NCBI GenBank assembly: GCA_033064195.1
Contig: JARBJD010000108.1
Span: forward strand, 62,001 to 126,000
DNA: 64,000 nt
Source: Blattamonas nauphoetae
Lineage: Eukaryota; Preaxostyla; Oxymonadida
Direction of reading: 5' to 3'
Numbering within the stretch: the first letter of the stretch is position 1; every line of letters begins with the position of its first letter. The notes beneath the pieces are model-generated. The model was given only the letters and a program-made list of their open reading frames with translations. It had not been told where the DNA came from and did no database searches. The position numbers were made by a program, and so were the translations under genes. Positions 21,256 through 33,209 of this stretch are shown one piece after another.

Positions 21256-22913
21256 CAGTTGGGTTTGATCCCCTGGCAAATGGCAACTAAAATCACTTAA
21301 AGGGCAGATCTGAATGAAGGACTCATTTCTACACCATATCAACCATCTTTGTTCTAGTTGAGAAATCTCCCACAGAAAATGTAAATCCATCTGTACGAGA
21401 TGAATTCAAAAGATATGAAAGATAAAAACAGAAATTATTCCTTCGAGAGACTTGTCCTGGTTCTTTTTCTGAGGTCGATGAGCCCAAAATCTGTTGACTG
21501 ATTCCGCTTGACTGGTGTTGTGGTTGTGGTTGCTTGTTTGTTGGTTGTGTCAGCTTGTTCCACAATACTCCGAAATCTGACATGATCAACAATTGGATTG
21601 ATTGTATTGCCGAATCGAGCTAGCGTTATTCCGCCAATTTCAAACGCCCGCTTCACTTGAATCGGTGTGGTTGCCTGTTTGAAGGCACACACGGCTTTTG
21701 CCACGATGGTGGTGGTCATTTCTGATCGTGCAATTCCTCGCATTGTGTTGAGGTATCTCTTCCAGACGGAAAAAAAGGTGAGATCTAGAGGTTGGAGTAA
21801 ATGTGTGGAGTTCGGCGGGAATGTGCACAGTAAAATGTTGTTTGAGAGCAGAATTTCCTTAACTTTGTCTGTTTTGTGGGTTGAACAATTGTCAACCAGG
21901 ATCAGAGCAGGCACCGTGAGTTTGTCAGCTTCGGATCTCTTCTTGTTTATGTCTGGAACGACGACAGTTTGTAGGAAGTCACAGAAGATGTCGGAATTTA
22001 TCCATTGTGATGGGGCCTCGACCATGTGACAATCACGTTGGACGAGGACACCCATCATTGCCAATTCGACAGGATCGATTCGTCCTCCTGTCACGACGAA
22101 CGGTGGTGATGAAGTGCCATCAAGGCAGATTAATGGGAGGATCGTGAGTGCTTTTTCCGCACGATCAACTGGCAGCATCTTCTTCTCATTGTCGTTGGCT
22201 GGGACGATGAAAACACGATTGTATGAGTCTTCAAAAAAAGTGATACTGACTTTAGTCAGTCTGATATATTAGAATAAATGGGACAGTTCGGCAAAGTTTC
22301 GACAAATCTGTTCGGTATTTCACTATCTTCTTTGGATCGGCTTGCATTCGCGATTTCTCCTTCGGAACGTATTTCTTTTTGGATATTTCATCAGAATGGC
22401 TGGTGATGAAGTCATAAGCCCAGTTCTTTCCGACGCTGGACAAAGAATCTCGGGCCGCTCTCTCTTGGAGATTGTGGATCGTCCAAGGAGTGTGACCGGA
22501 GTAACTGTCGAGAATATCTCTGATGATGATCGATTCTTGTTGATTCGAGAGTTTTCTTCTCAAACTCAAGGTCTGTTCGTCGTTCGTTTCCTCTTGATCC
22601 AGCTTCTTCCTGATCTGGGACACCTGCTGTATTTTCACGCCAAGTGCCGTCGAGATTGTGCTTGAACTGAGGGGTACAATTCCCTCAGTTCGCATGATGA
22701 ACCAACGGATCAGTACTGCTCTGGATATTTGGCCAATGGCGCTGAGTTCAGCAACAAAGAATTCGATTGTGCGGAGTGGAAAATGTGGGCATAACGTGCT
22801 TCTGAAGAGTTCTAGATCAACATGATGAGGTTGGGAGTTCATTTTTAGGAATGTTTGAGATCTGCCCTTTATTTGATTTGAGTTGCCATTTGCCAGGGGA
22901 TCAAACCCAACTG
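21256..22913. mobile_element. pogo/Tigger-like DNA transposon
   Basis: A 1658-bp element with 56-base terminal inverted repeats (21256-21311 and 22858-22913) that differ at three positions; the ends begin CAGTTGGGTTTGATCCCCTG. The flanking dinucleotide is AT on both sides, not the TA normally seen for pogo elements. The borders enclose the transposase frames at 21435-22842. Confidence 0.88.
21435..22842 (-). pseudogene. pogo-type DDE transposase, one frameshift
   Basis: The first part starts at ATG 22842 (MNSQPHHVDLELFRSTLCPH) and runs 196 codons. It carries helix-turn-helix-like segments (STISTALGVKIQQVSQIRKK) and ends at a stop 22252. The second part continues in another frame from about 22254 and contains CLDGTSSPPFVVTGG, the second catalytic block LILVDNCSTHKTDKVKEILL, and FPPNSTHLLQPLDLTFFSVW with the third Asp. 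These are the DDE_1 (pogo/Tigger/CENP-B) signatures. The frames meet just where the first catalytic Asp is expected (IYQTD), so a small deletion there probably killed the enzyme. Confidence 0.85.
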
Positions 22914-23079
22914 ATCTCTATCATCCATGCAATAGTTTTCTACTCTGCAATTTCAAGTTTGTCAAATGCATTTAATTCTGATAATAAATCAAACTATTGT
23001 TGAAAACAAATAAAAGTCGCGATCCCAGTCCAAATGGGAGCTACCTCGTAAAGAGAACGAAGAAAATGAAATGAAATTG

Positions 23080-26000
23080 TCAGTGTTGGGACGTAACTAT
23101 CCGCGGTTTTCTTTGCTGCTCCCCACGCTGTGAAGTTGTCTTGAGGGCCATTTTTTCCTTCTCTCTAATCTCCTTCAGTCGTCTGTTATTTGACGTGACA
23201 TAACCTGGGAGATCATCAGATTCTGTGGATGTAACAAAGACCTTCAGCATGGAATCTGCCCCACCGACAACACATAACTTGTACATGCGATGAAATCGGA
23301 TGGTTGTGATCCCACTGCCAAACACTTGCTTGTGAGTTGTCCGGACGAGCATGTGAGACGGATGAGCCCGCCGAATATCAAACAGCTTCATTTCGTTGTT
23401 GAAACTGCAAACAGCGAAGACACTTTCGTCTGACGTCCAATCCAGACATGAGAGACCGCTGCCACTGTTCATGGTCTGGCCGATCGAAAAGTTGGCGGAG
23501 TCTGCTCGAGTGTCGACCAACGTCACGCGACTGTTCTTATTGGCGATCAGCAACTTCCCGCTGTCTGTGGAGAACGACATGCTTGTGATCCAATGACCCA
23601 ATCCATTCCCATTTCTTGTATCATTTGCATCGGCGCTAGCATCTCCAATTTTGGAGTAGTCTTGATAAGTAAACAAGGAGATGCGTTTTGTGTGATGAAG
23701 ATCATACTCGGCCCAATCTCCATTCCGGTACCCAATAAATAGTTGGTTTTGATTGATTGGATTGAACAAGGCCTGTGTTGGCTTAGCACCCTGCGGATGA
23801 GTGATCGACAGTGCCCTGACGAGTGGTTCGTGTTCCACACGCAGTGGTTGAGTGTAAGTTGGGTGGTTGATCACCCGCTCGTTCAGGTTGTCTCTTTGCC
23901 CCACGTACAGCGAAGATCGGTCGGGGACAAGCTCCCAACTGCCATCCCCTTGCTTCCCTTCATTCCACTCCCATTCTTTGACAACTTTATCCTCACAATC
24001 TCTGATGAGTCCCCCCGAATCATTCATGAATACCCAAATCCCAACTGTTCCATCGGTCGAGCATGTGGCCAGCGCTTTCTCGTCTTTGCTGGCATCGACG
24101 GAACAGATGGCGCCATTGTGTGCAGTGCTCAATGCGAATGTGCTCAGTGAATTCAGTTTATGGTGTGATCCATCGGAGGTGTAATCAAACGACGGTGGAA
24201 TGGCACTGATGCGGAGTTCTCCGTGAGATGTCGCTGACACGGCTTCCTTGCGTTGTTCGAGGAACCGAGTTGCTAAAATGGGGGCCGAAGAGCGACTCAG
24301 AACAAATGGGGTCTGAGAGTCTACACGGCTCTGGCGGTATGCGAACGAAGAGAATCCCCACAGGCGAAGCATCCCATCATCTCCACCAGAGAGGTAGGAC
24401 AGGCGAGTGGGGTGAGCAGATAGAGTCCGCACGGCAGAGAGATGATTCTGAAGTGGGATTGATGTCTTGAATGACGGGAGGTTGTGAGATGAACTCTGCG
24501 ATGAAAATAATCTGTCCCCGGATGAGGTGTCGGACATGTCTGGTGATAATGCCGGCTTCAGAGAGGAGGCCGCTTGAAAGAGTTTGATTCCTGGCAACGA
24601 GCTGTGGCCTGGTGACAACGAAGATGTGACAAAAGCATTGTAGAAGTGTTTGTCAATGACAGTGATTCCGCTTTCTTGTCGAACCTTGTCGGCTGAACTT
24701 TCTCTCTCTTTCTCTCCTCTCTGGGCGAAATGGACAGACGATTCAATGTCATTTGAGAGAGTTTGATGAACCATGTTTTGTTCTTCTCGTCTGATGCCCC
24801 ACGAGTTCATCAGCATTCCCATCCAAAGTTTGACGTCAGCGGCATTTGCATCGGATCCGTTCTCTTGGAGCAAGGACGAATTTTCTTTCATTCTTGTTTC
24901 ATCGTCCAACTCCACACACTTTGCCAAAGTGAGGGCCAGTGCCTTCCAATCGAGTGGCGACTGTTTCTGTTCAGAGGGCACATTGAGACACGGAACGGTT
25001 TGTGGTGAGGTTCGGATGGAGCTTACAGTTTGTGGAATGGTCGTTTGACGTATTTTCGATACAAATGTCAGTCGAGACGTCGATGGAGAGGACGTGGGAG
25101 CTGCTGCTTGTGTCGGGGTGGTGAGAGACTGGTACAGCAAGAGGCAGCTGAGAAGAAGAACCAGGAGGGACGGATTGGGAAGATTTGAAATAACTTGGAG
25201 TCTGAAAAGGAACTTAATGTTGTCAAATTGGGATGGTCGCACGAAGGGATGGTGGGAAGTGGCAAACAGAAGAAGTTGAAGGATCAAAATCAGAAGTTGT
25301 TCAAGAATAGCGGCCTGCTCCGTTGCATCTCCTTCCGTCCCAATCTCCAATGATCCCATTTGATGAAACACACTGACAGGGTGAGGCGAAACAGAGCTCT
25401 CGTTTCCTCCCGTCCGTGGGAGTGGCGAATCTTTGAGGATAAGATGGCAGAAAGCATTGATGAGCTGGACTGGGAGATTTGAGTTCAAAATAAACCGAAT
25501 AATAGCATGCACTGTACCAGTTTGATGATTTGGAGTGCTTGAGAGTGATGAAACAGAAGAAAGAATGAATGAGAGGACGCGCAAGGAGAGGAGGAAGAGA
25601 TGCTGTTTCTTGTCATTGTGCTCATCAATTTCTTGCAGTGGCTGTTGAGAAAGACTTGGTTTAAGAGGTGTAAGTGTGAATCGAGATGGATTCTGGTTCA
25701 AGATGATTTGTGAAATTGACTGGAGGATATTGTGAGCCACGAGCTGCTCGACGTGAAAAGATTGTGGAGATTCCTGAGCCTTCGACAAAATAATGTGATA
25801 TGCAGTTTCCAATTGTTCGTACACTTGGACAGTTAGTGTGCTTGCCCTGAAAAAAGATGTTTGAGTGAATGACAGACACTTTCTCATCGACATCTCGTAT
25901 CCACTCAAACATCGATTCTTGGGAAGATATTTGGTTTGTTGATCTTCTATCCATGCTTGCATTTCCATTAGACTGATTGTGTGTTGAGGGAGAGCTTGAG

Positions 26001-26748
26001 CGATTGGATTGCACGCTTTGAGAGACTGATTGTTTACTAATTGCATTGCAAATCGCATCAACCACATTGTCAAGTGCATTTGGAATCGACGATACCACAG
26101 TATCATTGATAGATTGATTTTTGGCGAAGTCTTGGAGTGTTCTGATGTGAGTGATACAAAGCGAGAAATATACTGCTTAATAACATCACTGAGGGATGGA
26201 ACACCCTTGACTGTGTTGATATCATCGAAAGAACCACAAACTACAGAACAGCATGGATTTGATAGGAGATAAAAGCATACATCCATTTTCCGTGGAGGCC
26301 ATCGCTAGCTCAGTCATTTTTCTATAGAAAGATGAACCATATTCATGCTGAAAGGAATGAACAGACAATTGACTCTCTAGTTGTGATTTTAGGAGGAGAT
26401 GATCACACGTGAGGTTGTGAATCTCTTGTTCTGCCACTTTCAGCTTTGTCCTTGCCACCATGAGTTCCGCTGTGAGCTGTTCAAATTGTACCTGAAGAGT
26501 TACACAGAAAACATGAAATGGAGGCAATTGGTTGTAATGACAACTGATTGATGGTGACAAAAAACAACTGAAAAAGGATATATTACACAAAAAGTATGGA
26601 AAAGACCACAAACTCTCATTGCATTATTTTCCCTTTCCGCTTGGAGGCGACATGCATGTTCTCTAGTGAAAATGACCGAAAGGTTCGATTCCCAATGGTG
26701 GATCTCGTCTAGAACATTGTGAAAGCTCGCAAGTGCTAGATCAGCCAT
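23080..26748 (-). CDS. Coiled-coil plus WD40-repeat protein
   Basis: Start ATG 26746-26748; introns at 26492-26613, 26241-26280, and a likely in-frame 33-base intron at 25847-25879, giving about 1,170 residues. The N-terminal 110 residues form a coiled coil (HWESNLSVIFTREHACRLQA ... LTAELMVARTKLKVAEQEIH). A long helical and serine-rich middle follows. The C-terminal 450 residues are WD40 repeats: LSAVRTLSAHPTRLSYLSGG, GGDDGMLRLWGF, TCSTDGTVGIWVF, GSGITTIRFHRMYKLCVVGG. The coiled-coil/WD layout recalls ATG16, and some WD blades recall Rav1/DMXL. Neither match is firm, so I leave it unassigned. Divergent from PFK with 127 bases between starts. Confidence 0.8.
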
Positions 26749-26875
26749 TCACTTATGTTCAGGGAGTCGATAAATGAAATTCAAAAATGAGTGATTTAGA
26801 ATGAACACAACGATCTTGCCCATCACAAATTTTAAATTCGTCATAATTTTATTCCAGTGATTTTTGCATTTATCT

Positions 26876-28305
26876 ATGGCTGCTGTGCAAAACCAGACTC
26901 CGATACTGCCAAAATTGAATCCAACGGATTTTCAAATCCCTACTTTAGGAGAATGCACATTTCCGACTCCTCCAACCCGAAGCGAAATTATCTCAGAGAA
27001 TGAGCGCATACTATATCAATCGCGGTTCTCTGATCCATCAAAATTGAATCCATCACTTGCCTTTGAAGTTGCAGGCCTCCGAGATCATATGTTCTTCGAC
27101 CCGCATGATATCAATGTCGGAATCGTGACATGTGGAGGATTGTGCCCTGGATTGAACGATGTTTGGAACTTTACTTGATATTCCATCATATTCGATAACA
27201 ATTTTCAGGTTATCCGTGCTATTACTTACTCCAGCCTTGGATATGGTGTAAAGAAAGTGTACGGATTCAAGTTTGGCTACAGAGGCTTGTCAAGGCAAGG
27301 TCGATCCTATATTCTTCTGGACACAAAAAATGTCAATACCATTCATTACATTGGAGGATCATTCCTAGGATCATCTCGTGGCCCGGTTCCACCTGAAGAG
27401 ATGATCGAAACACTGAAGCTACTGAAAATCAGTGTACTTTTCACAATCGGAGGTGATGGAACACAGCGGGGTGCCAAGTTTCTCCAAGATAAGATCACTG
27501 AAATGGGAGAAAAAATTTCAGTTATCGGAATACCAAAAACGATTGACAACGACATTCTTTACGTTGATAAAACGTTTGGATTCGATACAGCTGTTGAAAA
27601 AGCAAGAGAAGCAATTATTTGTGCACACGTTGAAGCAAAATCTGCCCCACATGGGTTGAGTATCGTGAAATTGATGGGACGAGATTCTGGATTTATTTCT
27701 GCAAAGGCAACACTTGCTAGTGGTGATGTGAATATATGGTTTGTCAATTCTCTCCATAGCTTATCATATTTTAACCAATTTCTTTCGTTTTCTCCTTTCA
27801 CACACTCAGCCTAATCCCCGAAGAGCCCTTTACACTCGAAGCTCTATTCAAAGCCGTCGAAAGTCGTCTTCTCCGCCAAAATCATTGCGTCATTGTTGTT
27901 GCAGAAGGAGCGGGAGCAGAATTGATGGCCAAAATCCAACCACCAGTGAAAGACGCTAGCGGCAACTTGAAAGGAGGAGATATTGGCGTGTTTCTCAAAG
28001 AACAGATCCAAGCACACTTTAAGAAGTTGGACATGGAATGCACAACACGGTACATTGATCCTTCGTACACAATCAGAGCCTGTCAACCAAATGCTTCTGA
28101 TGCAGCTTTCTGTGAGGAGTTGGGGAACAAAGCAGTGAATTCTGCACTGAGTGGAAAGACAGGATGTATTGTGGGATTTTGGAACCAACAGTTCACTCTG
28201 GTGCCATTCTCGCTCATTACACGAGGAAGGAAGATGGTTCAGTTGGATGAGCACATGTGGTGCACGGTGAAGGCGATGACAACGGATGTGACGGGTCGAC
28301 AGTGA
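26876..28305 (+). CDS. PFK: Phosphofructokinase, ATP-type of the plant/trypanosome clade
   Basis: Three exons (26876-27160, 27209-27738, 27810-28305) encode 436 residues. Motifs: VGIVTCGGLCPGLNDV, IGGDGTQRGA, GIPKTIDNDI, MGRDSGFI, VVAEGAGAE. The enzyme phosphorylates fructose 6-phosphate in glycolysis. The glycine in GGDGT (Asp in PPi-dependent enzymes) favours ATP as donor. The lysine in PKTIDND is the residue typical of PPi enzymes but is also found with GGDGT in plant and trypanosomatid ATP-PFKs. The overall sequence (TLASGDVNICLIPEEPF) fits that mixed clade. The upstream in-frame TTG is unlikely to be used. Convergent with the AT-hook gene, 99 bases apart. Confidence 0.93.
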
Positions 28306-28404
28306 AGGGAGACACTCAACCATTTAGTTCATCTTTTCATTTCATCATAATTTGTTTGGTGCTCTCTGAAATGCTTAAGAAAGAAAGAATGAGAACAGAA
28401 GACT

Positions 28405-30243
28405 TCACGTCCTTGTCCGCTCCGATGGGCTTAATCGTGGAAACGGCAAGCCCGACAGAAAAGGAGGATGGAATGAAGAGTTAAGTTTGTTTGAAACAGA
28501 TTGGAGAGGTCTGGGGAGTGTCGAGTGGAAGGAGAGCTGATGTGAGTTCATCGTCGGCATTCGGAATGTGGAGCTGGGCTTGAGAGTGGAAGGATGAGCA
28601 AGGAGGGTGGTTGGGAGAGGTGCAAGTTTTGTTAGTGTGGTTGGAACAACGAATGGGGGAGTGAGAGGGGTTGTGTGTTGTGGCGGGAGTGAAAGTGGTG
28701 GGAATCGCACTGGGTTCTTTGCCAATTTAGGAGCTTTCTGGGGTCGTTTCGTCTTTGGTCTGGGCGACGTGATTTTCGGAGAATGGTCGCTGCTTTTGAA
28801 CAATGAATCTGACGATTCGTTTTGTGAGAGAGACTGGCTTGGAGGCTGTGATGCTTCGGTGTCCTTTCGAGGAGCTTTGTCAGGCGGTGGAAGTTTGGGA
28901 GTAGCACGTCGAGCACGCCGCTTCATTTTGGGCCCAATCGGATTGAGGGTCCGCTGGAGTTTTCCGATCTTTTGAGTTTGGAGTGATTGTGGCGGATGAG
29001 GCGTTTGTCGACGAGTGCGGAAGGTGTAGAGCGGCTCTTGGAACGCAAGGAGATTCTCTTCATTTGATGAGATGAGGAAGGCGAGAGAATCGTCGTCTGA
29101 GACTGCCTTTTTGCTCAGTTCCAGTTGGCGCTCCTTTTCCCATTTCGCATTGCTAACTTTGAGAGTTTGAAGCATCTTTTCTCTGCTCCGTTGTAACCTT
29201 TCTCTCTTTTTCTTGATTGATTGCGAAGTTTCTTCCTGTTTTTGCTGAATAAGTCCTTGCTCAAGTTCTTTTGTTCTTTCACGCATTTTGATCTGCCGCA
29301 TCTCAACCTTCTTTCGTCGTTTGCCCATTGAACCCTTTGGTCGTCCGCGTTTCCGTTTATGGATCTCGCCAGCGACTTCTTCACCAAGAATGGTCGCTAA
29401 GGAGCTGGATGAAAGTGATGAAGAATCGTCTTCCCGAACGTCATCACCTCCATACATTCCTGAATAATGAGTGTTTAGTGTGGGTATGTGTTTGGATCGA
29501 TGAGTTTGAGCAGGAATGCTTGGCTGGAGCAATTGTTCAGCATCGTCATTTGGGTCGGGCTTTTCAACGAAGGAGGACATTTCGTTCAGAAGAGCTGACA
29601 CTAAATTCATTGGCTCTTCCTCCTTTTCCTTTTCTTCATCTTCCGAGAACCCAAAGACTTCCGAGAGGAATGGAGAGAAGATGTTGGGTCCGTCTTCGAA
29701 GATGGGTGAATAAATGGAGTTGTTGAGAGAATGCTGAGTACTATGATATAAACTGTGTGGGGGTGATTGTGGAAAGATCGGGGATCCCGTGTTAATATTG
29801 GATTGTGTGGGTGGAAGTGGAGGCGAGTGTGGAGGGGTTTGAATGGAGTAAGAATGTGGTGCACTGTGGAGACTCGATGATTGATCAACGTTATCTGACA
29901 GAAATGGAGAAAACTGCGATGATAAGAGGTTTGAATGTGGTGTCATCGGAGATTTTGGGTGGATTGGATGGATCTGAGAAAGTTCGTTTGGTTCAGGAGG
30001 AGAACAGTCCAAAAATTCAACATGGGCATGTGACCGATGGGTGGATCCGTGTGACGGAGTTGAATGGTGTTCCTCAGGGACTGAATCCGTCTCAAAAATG
30101 TCGGTCAAATTTTTCTCAGTGTTCGGCGAATGGAAAAACTGTTCCCTGTGGATGGCATCTTTGGGGTCAAGAAACACATTGGTCTGTCTTTGTGTGAGGA
30201 TTCCAGTTCGTGGGTGGAGAAATGGATCAAAATCTGTGTCCAT
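28405..30243 (-). CDS. AT-hook protein, mostly disordered
   Basis: A single exon of about 612 codons from ATG 30241-30243. The N-terminal half is rich in Ser, Pro and His. Around residue 300 lies an AT-hook core KRKRGRPKGSMGKRRKK, followed by a basic coiled coil (KELEQGLIQQKQEETSQSIK). The C-terminus is Pro/Ser/Lys-rich. AT-hooks bind the minor groove of AT-rich DNA, so a chromatin or transcription role is likely. No other domain recognised. A possible upstream exon was not found. Confidence 0.7.
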   Translation of the reverse strand: MDTDFDPFLHPRTGILTQRQTNVFLDPKDAIHREQFFHSPNTEKNLTDIFETDSVPEEHHSTPSHGSTHRSHAHVEFLDCSPPEPNELSQIHPIHPKSPMTPHSNLLSSQFSPFLSDNVDQSSSLHSAPHSYSIQTPPHSPPLPPTQSNINTGSPIFPQSPPHSLYHSTQHSLNNSIYSPIFEDGPNIFSPFLSEVFGFSEDEEKEKEEEPMNLVSALLNEMSSFVEKPDPNDDAEQLLQPSIPAQTHRSKHIPTLNTHYSGMYGGDDVREDDSSSLSSSSLATILGEEVAGEIHKRKRGRPKGSMGKRRKKVEMRQIKMRERTKELEQGLIQQKQEETSQSIKKKRERLQRSREKMLQTLKVSNAKWEKERQLELSKKAVSDDDSLAFLISSNEENLLAFQEPLYTFRTRRQTPHPPQSLQTQKIGKLQRTLNPIGPKMKRRARRATPKLPPPDKAPRKDTEASQPPSQSLSQNESSDSLFKSSDHSPKITSPRPKTKRPQKAPKLAKNPVRFPPLSLPPQHTTPLTPPFVVPTTLTKLAPLPTTLLAHPSTLKPSSTFRMPTMNSHQLSFHSTLPRPLQSVSNKLNSSFHPPFLSGLPFPRLSPSERTRT

Positions 30244-30426
30244 GCCCAAGATGCACCGTATTCCAATAGTGGTTGTTGGAAAGCTCAAAAATGATTAAAT
30301 AATTGCGGTGCTAATGGAAAGTGATCGTTCTGTGGACAAAAACCAGGTTTTGAGGATCAGGATTCAAAATGGCCCATACTTCAGAACAAGTTGACGGCCG
30401 CATGTTGCATAAGATGGATACATGTC

Positions 30427-31180
30427 TCAATTTCGACGAGCTTCAGAGAAAATGAGAGACATATTGTATGCAAGAGTCTTTTTGGCAGCCAAGACATCTT
30501 CAAACTGAGCAACCGATTCTTCGTTTTGGAGGTCAATAAGAGAAGTCATTGAATGGATTGTCGATTCATCAGTGGCAGCCATGTGCAATGTACGAAACAA
30601 TTCGTCTTCTTTTGCCATAGTAGTATTTCCTGAGAAGAAATCTGATGGTTTGAGGCGTTTCTTCGCTGAATCAATGAATGATGCAATTAGCGGATCTGAA
30701 GCAGAATAAGTCGGAAGTGGCTTGATCAGTGACTGATTGATCTGTTTGTCTTTCATAAGAAGACTAGAGTAGTTCAGTGCAAGTGAATCATAAGCACGGA
30801 GGAGGATGGAGAATGCTGGTTGATTGAATGGGTCTAAGACGTCTTCTGCTTCATTGAGAGAATCACATTCATCGCTGTCAAACATATCCTTTTCTCGGTG
30901 CCGTGAAAGAGGAGATAAGGCATCAACCGATGGTGAATATGACGAACGAGGGTGTAGCGACGAATCACGATCTGAATAGGCTGAAAGCGAGGATAATGAA
31001 AAGAAAAAGAGAAATGAAACATGGTGAATGCGGAGAACTGAATGGACTTTCTTCATTTCGAGAAAGAGGAGACACTGATTCAAGTGAATCTTGGGAAGCC
31101 ATTGACTCTAATGTGTAGAAACCCGTCATTGGGTAGGTTATATCACTGCCTGAATCTTGTTTAGGGAGACGATCGTTCAT
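30427..31180 (-). CDS. Unknown protein of about 228 residues
   Basis: Two exons (31048-31180 and 30427-30980) joined across a 67-base intron with a good TTTCAG acceptor. The N-terminus is serine-rich (MNDRLPKQDSGSDITYPMTG). The C-terminal half is a helical domain with AFSILLRAYDSLALNYSSLL, SFIDSAKKRLKPSDFF and VAQFEDVLAAKKTLAYNMSL. No recognised family. The intronic frame, if read through, would look like a hydrophobic leader (LFFFSLSSLSAYS), but that is intron. Confidence 0.6.
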
Positions 31181-31460
31181 GAGAAAGAGCTTCTACACCA
31201 AACGAATGAACAGGATCCCTCACGGGCTGATCCAACACGTCAAGCGAGAGAGACCCTTCTCTTATTTCAAAGCCAGATCAGTGGTTTCAAAACCCTGATT
31301 CTAAGAGTGTAAATGGGGTTTTATGAATGATCTACACGAAACAAAGGAACTGAGATGTACTCTACTAATGAAGGGTGAGATCAAATCAATTCGATAATTA
31401 TCGATTCATTCACTTTCATTGTTCTGCATCGAGACATTCTGCTCGTATACTGAACTTTAA

Positions 31461-33010
31461 ATGCCATTTTCTATTCGAAAAATTGCTACTCTTGAAGGTT
31501 AGTATCTCCGATCATTAGCCAACATTTTCTCTCGACTCACCCCGTCATTAAGGACACCAGGGACGTTGTTGGCACGCAGAATGGTCACCGGATGGAAATT
31601 TGATAGCCAGCTGTGGAGAGGATCGTATTGTTTGATTTTCTCATGAACTCATTCTTTCGCTCATTCTCCTTTGTTTTCTGAAACAACCGTCGTCTTTCTT
31701 CACAGATCCGAATTTGGAAACCGAAAGAGAACGGAGAATGGAAGGAAGTTGCGACCAGCCATTCTCATGGAGGCACAATCCGCCGATGTGCCTGGTCACC
31801 TGACAGCACCCGTCTTGCAACTTGTTCATTCGATAAAAAGACTGTTATTCATACAGTTGGTTTGCATATGCTGTGTGTATCATTTTCTAGAACAGACCGA
31901 ACAGGGAGTTAATCTCACAATCCAAGACATCATCGAGGGACATGAATCCGAAGTGAAATGTGTTGCTTTTTCTTCTGCAGATGATGCCCTTATTGCAACT
32001 TGTGGACGTGATCGTCTTGTATATGTTTGGAGTGGTCTGTCATCAACATCGTTCATCACTGCTCTAATTCTCGCTATCATAAATGAATATTTGAAATAGC
32101 CGATGATCTTGAGTGCCTAACATTCATCCACAAACATACTCAGGATATTAAATGTGTTGTATTTCACCCAACACTCTCAGTTTGGATTCTCATTCGACAT
32201 CATTATTATCTACTTCACAACGATCAAACAGCGACTACTCGTCTCAGCATCATATGACGATTCCATCATCTTTCATCGAGATCCAGTTGTTTGGAATGGA
32301 ACATCATTCCCATCGGCTTTCGATCCAGAAGCAAGTTTGTCCTTCACCTCTCTCAAGGATTTTCTTCCATCAATTCCACTTGTCAATTTGATCCACCATA
32401 TGCCCTTTCAGATGATCAGGGTGAATGGAAGGTTGTCGAAGCACATACAGACCACAAGTCAACTGTCTGGGATATCGCCTTCGAAACACAATCTAAGCTG
32501 GAATTTCCAATGATGGCATCTGCGAGTGCAGATGGAACTGTGATTATCTGGAAAAAAAGTTGATATTTACATCATTTTGACACTTCCCCATCACTTTTTT
32601 CCATTTTTTCCAGCACACATCGATCTTGCATACGCTCCTTTTCAAACTGTCTCACCCTTAGACCCCCCCTCCATTTCACCATCACATCCTTCCCAACCTC
32701 ATCCTCCTCCTGAGCCTAGCGTCTGCTTGTCAGTCTGCTTCATTAACCCTTCAACCTTGGGCGTCCCTGGGTTTGTTGTGGCCACAAACGATGGATCCAT
32801 CACGCTCTACACACAAGATGAACAGACAGGCGAATTTATGAAAGCATGCTTTGTCACTGCACATGTTCCAGAAACCAACTCAGTTCGTCATTCATCTATC
32901 CATGTCTGCTTTTCATTTCGTCTTATTTTTACTGTCGCCTGCAGGGATCTCATCTTGTGACAACTGGTGATGATGGGCTCGTGAACATCTGGCACATTGA
33001 TAAATCTTGA
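31461..33010 (+). CDS. CIAO1: CIAO1/Cia1, cytosolic Fe-S assembly WD40 protein
   Basis: Many short introns; the first three exons are 31461-31497, 31553-31629 and from 31706. The predicted protein has WD blades in the order HQGRCWHAEWSPDGNLIASC, GTIRRCAWSPDSTRLATCSF, GHESEVKCVAFSSADDALIA, HTQDIKCVVFHPTLSRLLVS, HKSTVWDIAFETQ, and a closing GSHLVTTGDDGLVNIWHI. The motif SCGEDRIIRIWKP and the seven-blade order identify Cia1, the scaffold that delivers Fe-S clusters to cytosolic and nuclear proteins with Cia2 and MMS19. A sixth-blade insert is Pro/Ser-rich (PPSISPSHPSQPHPPPEP). Retention of the CIA pathway fits any eukaryote, including those lacking mitochondria. Confidence 0.88.
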
Positions 33011-33209
33011 TTCTTTTAATTTCTCAGTTCACGAGGACCTGAGTTTAAAGCAACAAGTTAAAATATGTTTCTTTCGCATCATTAATCTTCCATAAAGACT
33101 AGTGGTCTTGCTGTAGCTTTTTAGTCGAGACCTCCGTGATGAAAAAAAGACTGTTCTTTGATCAGCAAATCTCAACGAAATATTGACCATTGGGCACCCC
33201 GACGGCAGA

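Noticed and set aside
6918-23079. CRISPR array or Maverick/Polinton virus-like element
   Set aside because: No spaced direct repeats, and no protein-primed polymerase, packaging ATPase or capsid motif could be read.
26670-26690. GGTTCGATTCCC, resembling a tRNA B box
   Set aside because: It lies within the first exon of the WD40 gene, with no A box or acceptor stem that folds around it.
28405-30288. Longer start for the AT-hook gene at 30288
   Set aside because: The codon there is TTG; the first ATG in frame is 30241-30243.
30980-31083. Signal-peptide-like leader of the unknown 228-residue protein
   Set aside because: The hydrophobic frame is intronic; splicing joins exon 1 (31048-31180) to 30980 in frame.
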